DNA of 46,276 nucleotides from Mycobacterium sp. (GTDB lineage: Bacteria; Actinomycetota; Actinomycetes; Mycobacteriales; Mycobacteriaceae), in contig JAGQTV010000026.1 of the NCBI GenBank assembly GCA_020438845.1, forward strand, positions 1 to 46,276, in the 5' to 3' direction. Under the pieces are notes generated by a model, which worked only from the letters and a program-made list of their open reading frames with translations, was not told where the DNA came from and ran no database searches. The first letter of the stretch is position 1, and each line of letters starts with the position of its first letter. Below are positions 42,771 to 46,276 of the stretch, piece by piece. The translations under genes were made by a program, and so were the position numbers.

Positions 42771-43424
42771 CTACTCCAGCAGCCCGCGACGCATGGCCTC
42801 GGCAACGGCCGCTGCGCGGTCGTTGACGCCGAGCTTTTCATACAGGCGCTGCACATGGGTCTTGACCGTCGATGGCGCCAGGAACAACTGCTTGGCGATC
42901 GTCGGGATGGTTGCTCCGCCGGCGATCAGATCGAGCACTTCGCGTTCGCGGGCGCTCAGGGTCGGACCGGGCGGTTCCGCCCGGCGACGAATCTCCGCGG
43001 CCAATCCGGAAGCCAGATGTGCGCCAACCACGTCACGGCCCCGCGCGCAGTCCAGGACGGCGTTGACGATCTCCGAACGCGACGACTCCTTCGGCAGGTA
43101 ACCGGCCGCGCCCTGCTGCAACGCGTGGTAGACGATCGCGGAGTCACTGTTGGCCGAAACCACGAGAACCCTTGTGGGCAACTCGTCACGCACCACCGCC
43201 GCCGCGACCTGGGCGCCATCCAAACCCGGCATCTGAAGATCCACCAGCGCCACCTGCGGACGGTGTTCTTTGATCAATGCCAGCGCCTCCGGGCCGTCGG
43301 CAGCCTCGGCAACAACCTCGATCGCACCGCTGCCCGTGAGGGCGCGCACCAAACCGTCGCGGAACAGCGGATGGTCGTCCGCGACGATGGCGCTCACTTT
43401 CTGGTCGTTGGCGTTCACACGCAC
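42771..43424 (-). CDS. narL: NarL-type response regulator
   Basis: A 217-residue response regulator closely resembling M. tuberculosis Rv0844c (NarL) as I recall it. The receiver has the acidic pair in ADDHPLF, phospho-acceptor Asp62 in LVDLQMPGLDG, Ser in VVSANSD and Lys in YLPKESS. The C-terminal LuxR-type helix-turn-helix spans LSAREREVLDLIAGG to STVKTHVQRLYEKLG. GTG 43424 starts; GTG 43418 is an alternative. Rv0844c lies near the multicopper oxidase Rv0846c, and here an mmcO-like gene is about 4.4 kb away, so control of copper or redox genes is a possibility. Confidence 0.93.
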   Translation of the reverse strand: MRVNANDQKVSAIVADDHPLFRDGLVRALTGSGAIEVVAEAADGPEALALIKEHRPQVALVDLQMPGLDGAQVAAAVVRDELPTRVLVVSANSDSAIVYHALQQGAAGYLPKESSRSEIVNAVLDCARGRDVVGAHLASGLAAEIRRRAEPPGPTLSAREREVLDLIAGGATIPTIAKQLFLAPSTVKTHVQRLYEKLGVNDRAAAVAEAMRRGLLE

Positions 43425-43526
43425 ACCACGATCGTCCCACAGCGCCGACTACCCCTTGCGAACCTTTTCCTTATCCGAGCTGAGGGGCGCGAGCGGTAAG
43501 TTGGGCGCATCCGGCGAAAGGCAGAC

Positions 43527-45251
43527 ATGGCTACCGACACGATCCTCAAAGCCGCGGCCATCATCACGATGGACGACGCAAACCCCCGCGCGCGCGCTTT
43601 GGCGTTCGACTCCGGCACCGGCCGGATCACTGCAATCGGTTCACTGGCCGAGGTGCAGTCCTGCGCGCCTGGCGTAGCGGTGACCGATCTGGGCGGAACT
43701 GTCCTCATGCCGGGATTCGTCGAGCCACACAGTCATCCCCTGCTCTCGGGCATGGCGACTCAGGAACCGGCGTATTGGATCTCACCCATGGTGGGTGTGA
43801 ACACCTGGGATGACGTCAAGGCGGTATTCGCCAAGGCCGACAAGGACAATCCGCCCGATCAGCCGCTGGTGTTCAACGGCGTCGATCGACTACTTCAGCA
43901 GGCTCCGATGCCGACACGGGAGGTCCTTGACCCGCTCTTCCCATCTCGCCCGGTTGCCGTCATCGACAACTCCGGCCACGCTATCTATTTCAACAGCGCG
44001 ACAGTGAAATTGCTGGGTTGGCAGGACGGAAAGCCTCCGGCCGACCCAGTGGGAGGAAGCTTCGGCAGGAACTCCGATGGGACCAGCGACGGGACGGCTT
44101 TCGAGTCGGGCGCGTTGATGATGGTGATCGGCGAGCTTCTGCCCAAGGCGATCCCGCACCCGCTGCATTCGGGTGCATTGTTCTACAAGCTGATGGCCCA
44201 GTGCGGCATCACATCGACGTCTGAGCACACCTACAACTCCCGGCAATATCCTGCCTACGCAGCACTGGCCGCGGTGCCAGACTGTCCGTTGCGGTTGCAC
44301 CTGTACCACATGTCGATCGAATCCGATGTGGCCGACGATGTCGTCTTCCCCGATCCCGCACTGGTGCGGAAGGTGGGTATCAAGCTCTGGGCAGATGGAT
44401 CGCCGTGGATCGGCAACGTCGCGACCTCCTTTGAGTACCTGGACAATCCCACAACCCGAACCGCGCAGATCGAACTCGGGCCCCGGGGCGAAGCGGAGAT
44501 GAACTACACCCGCGCTCAACTCGACGCGGTACTCGACGAGTTGGTTCCGACCGGCTACCAGATGGCTTTCCACTGCAACGGTGACGTGGGTTTCGACATC
44601 GTGCTCGACGCCTACGCGCGGGCCTTGGCGAAGTTCAATCTTCTCGGCTCCGACCATCGTTGGCGGGTCGAGCATCTAGGGGCAGCGCGTCGTGATCAGT
44701 TCGAGCGCGCGGCCGCACTCGGCGTGACCTGTTCGCTGAGTCCGTTCCAGTACATCTACTGGGGCGACCTACTCGACGGAGTGATGTTCGATACGCAGTA
44801 CGGTGCTCAGTGGCAACGGATCCGGGATGCCTTCAGCGCCGGCGTGACGCCGAGCTATCACAACGACGGGTCGGTGTGCCCGCCGAACCAACTGCTCAAC
44901 GTCCAACACACCGTTATGCGGACAACCATGAGCGGGAACGTCCATGGCGCAAACCAGGCTGTGGCACTGGATGACGCGCTCAAGGCGATCACCATCAACG
45001 GTGCCTACCAACTCAAGCGCGAGCATGAGATCGGCTCGCTGGCCGTGGGCAAATATGCCGACCTCGTTGAACTCTCGGCCGACATCTACACGGTCCCGGT
45101 CGATCAGATCGTTGACCGGGTCACCGTGCTCGGCACCTGGCTCGGGGGCAAGAAGGTCGACATCGACGCCTACATCGCCGGGGTCAAGGCCGTCGACCCC
45201 TCCGAGCACCAGGAACTTTCCCAACAAGCCGGCAAGCGTACGTGTTGTTAG
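43527..45251 (+). CDS. YtcJ-type amidohydrolase
   Basis: A 574-residue metal-dependent amidohydrolase of the amidohydrolase_3/YtcJ group. Family marks: GGTVLMPGFVEPHSHPLL (key HSH metal motif), a middle with GIKLWADGSPW carrying the metal-bridging Lys region, HCNGDVGFDIVLDAYARA, RVEHLGAARRD and late SLAVGKYADLVEL. Length is normal. ATG 43527 follows GAAAGGCAG. The product ends in a Cys pair (RTCC). The next gene starts 14 bases after its stop, so the two are probably co-transcribed. The substrate cannot be told. Confidence 0.9.
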   Translation: MATDTILKAAAIITMDDANPRARALAFDSGTGRITAIGSLAEVQSCAPGVAVTDLGGTVLMPGFVEPHSHPLLSGMATQEPAYWISPMVGVNTWDDVKAVFAKADKDNPPDQPLVFNGVDRLLQQAPMPTREVLDPLFPSRPVAVIDNSGHAIYFNSATVKLLGWQDGKPPADPVGGSFGRNSDGTSDGTAFESGALMMVIGELLPKAIPHPLHSGALFYKLMAQCGITSTSEHTYNSRQYPAYAALAAVPDCPLRLHLYHMSIESDVADDVVFPDPALVRKVGIKLWADGSPWIGNVATSFEYLDNPTTRTAQIELGPRGEAEMNYTRAQLDAVLDELVPTGYQMAFHCNGDVGFDIVLDAYARALAKFNLLGSDHRWRVEHLGAARRDQFERAAALGVTCSLSPFQYIYWGDLLDGVMFDTQYGAQWQRIRDAFSAGVTPSYHNDGSVCPPNQLLNVQHTVMRTTMSGNVHGANQAVALDDALKAITINGAYQLKREHEIGSLAVGKYADLVELSADIYTVPVDQIVDRVTVLGTWLGGKKVDIDAYIAGVKAVDPSEHQELSQQAGKRTCC

Positions 45252-45264
45252 AGACGGTGGGGCC

Positions 45265-45981
45265 ATGACCGACGATCTGGACCGCATTCTCGACGTCCAC
45301 GGCGGATTGGACTACTGGCGCTCTCTGACGGCGGTCGAACTCGAGATGTCAGCGTCCGGTTTCCTGTTCACCGCCAAGCACGTTCCCCCGCAACGGCACG
45401 TTCACCTGACAATCAACACACGAACCCCGGAAGTCGCCCTCCACGACTATCCCGGCCCGGGGAAGAGCGCTGTCTTACATGGTTCCGAACTCGTCGAAAT
45501 CCGTGATTCCGCCGGCAACGTGCTTGAGTCCCGGTCTAATCCCCGGGCTGCATTCGGCTTCGGACGGCGTTCGTTGTATTGGGACGCAATGGACTTCGCG
45601 TACTTCTCGGGATACGCGATGTGGAACTACACCACGCTGCCATTTCTCTTGGCCACCCCAGGCTTCACTGTTGGGAAACCCTCGACGGTCAATGGCATGA
45701 CGAGGTTGAGGGTCGGCTTCCCGCCCGGGCTACCCACCCACAGTCCGACCCAGGATCTCTATTTCGACCCCTCCGGGAAGCTCATCCGGCACGACTACAC
45801 CGCCCAGGTGGTCGGCTCCTGGGCCAGGGCTATCCACTTGTGTGAGAACTACCGGAAATTCGACGAGTTGTGGTTGCCCACCCGGCGACGGGTCTATCCC
45901 AAGGGGCCATTCAACCGCCCGGTGCCGTTACCGACCCTGGTCGCCATAGACATCCACGACGCCCAGACCCACCGGGGCTGA
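45265..45981 (+). CDS. hypothetical protein, 238 aa
   Basis: From ATG 45265 (GGTGGGG site upstream) a 238-residue product with no signal peptide or membrane segment. It begins TDDLDRILDVHGGLDYWRSL and is rich in aromatic residues and beta-type segments (FLFTAKHVPPQRHVHLTI; MDFAYFSGYAMWNYTTLPF), ending with LWLPTRRRVYPKGPFNRP. The pattern recalls beta-sheet lipid- or ligand-binding proteins of about 240 residues found widely in bacteria, but I do not recognise a named family. It follows the amidohydrolase gene by 14 bases and may act in the same pathway. The longer frame from 44944 lies inside that gene and is not used. Confidence 0.8.
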   Translation: MTDDLDRILDVHGGLDYWRSLTAVELEMSASGFLFTAKHVPPQRHVHLTINTRTPEVALHDYPGPGKSAVLHGSELVEIRDSAGNVLESRSNPRAAFGFGRRSLYWDAMDFAYFSGYAMWNYTTLPFLLATPGFTVGKPSTVNGMTRLRVGFPPGLPTHSPTQDLYFDPSGKLIRHDYTAQVVGSWARAIHLCENYRKFDELWLPTRRRVYPKGPFNRPVPLPTLVAIDIHDAQTHRG

Positions 45982-46088
45982 CACCTCCGATCGACGACTC
46001 CGCGATGGCCGCAGCGAGGTCGGCAGCCTGTCGGCGATTTGTTTCAAACCCGGGAGGCAGATGCCGAAAGCGGCCCGTTCGACACCGC

Positions 46089-46276
46089 CTACTTCATGTC
46101 CCAGGTTTCGCCGTAGGTGGTGACGCTGTCGCCGTTCTTGGAGATCAGGCGGGCGAACGGGCGCAGCAGCACCCCGCCGGCCGCGCCGGTCACCGTGCCG
46201 TGGGCGTTGGACACCGCCACCGAGCCGTTGGGGCCCTCCACGTCCACCGAGAACGTCGCGACCTCTTGAATACCGG
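46089..46276 (-). CDS. mspA: MspA-family porin, C-terminal part (cut by window edge)
   Basis: The minus strand from the right edge reads IQEVATFSVDV, then AVSNAHGTVTGAAGGVLLRP, then GDSVTTYGETWDMK and a TAG stop at 46089-46091. This is the C-terminus of MspA-type porins, the octameric outer-membrane channels of rapid-growing mycobacteria. About 62 residues are present, with the start beyond the window. Its presence argues for a non-tuberculous, rapid-grower-type organism. Confidence 0.93.
   Translation of the reverse strand, partial: GIQEVATFSVDVEGPNGSVAVSNAHGTVTGAAGGVLLRPFARLISKNGDSVTTYGETWDMK

Overview
The window is mycobacterial chromosome: high GC, frequent GTG/TTG starts, SodA, EspR, the KAP-repeat Hns-like protein, an ESX/PE/PPE cluster, an F420-type oxidoreductase, and the C-terminal end of an MspA-type porin at the right edge. 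MspA porins point to a rapid grower (Mycolicibacterium-like) or a relative, while the ESX-2-type genes are better known from slow growers. I have not assigned a species; family and locus names come from recognising the proteins, not from a search.

Left part (1-17,300). This follows the M. tuberculosis Rv3846-Rv3859c order, with changes. A 53-residue membrane protein precedes sodA, then come an Rv3847-like gene and espR. Between espR and the Rv3850-like gene lie a membrane protein/ImmA-like metallopeptidase pair and an exported protein. Then hns, rraA, a PonA2-type class A penicillin-binding protein, an LLM/F420 oxidoreductase, a 47-residue small protein, and gltD-gltB (glutamate synthase) on the minus strand.

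Middle (17,489-26,899). A minus-strand ESX-2-type type VII secretion cluster reads PE, PPE, esxD, esxC, espG, eccD, mycP, eccE, eccA, with many 4-base start/stop overlaps. Two things stand out. gltB is directly next to eccA2, so the whole ESX-1 block found between these genes in M. tuberculosis is absent here. The eccB2 and eccC2 genes expected upstream of the PE gene are also absent, so the cluster lacks its motor ATPase. Where they should be there is a short VOC-like remnant, then three tandem genes for exported proteins: an unknown one, a DUF1906 Tat protein and an L,D-transpeptidase-like protein.

Right-centre (29,936-35,463). A pit/DUF47 phosphate transport pair is followed by a divergent arsenic locus. 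arsR is on the minus strand; cadI/arsI, acr3, arsC and a fused TauD-type dioxygenase-VOC protein are on the plus strand. The four plus-strand genes overlap at every junction. The fusion gene starts inside the arsC stop codon and keeps apparently complete metal sites in both halves, which makes it the best candidate here for an undescribed activity. A strong inverted repeat lies in the divergent promoter region.

Right end (35,460-46,276). An M20 amidohydrolase, a Tat/lipobox multicopper oxidase (MmcO-like), an APC permease, a membrane-anchored molybdopterin oxidoreductase with a repeat-encoded N-terminus, a NarS/NarL-type two-component system, a YtcJ-type amidohydrolase, an unknown protein and the partial MspA porin. 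The multicopper oxidase near NarL/NarS recalls Rv0844c-Rv0846c. I saw no tRNA, rRNA, CRISPR array or intact insertion sequence.
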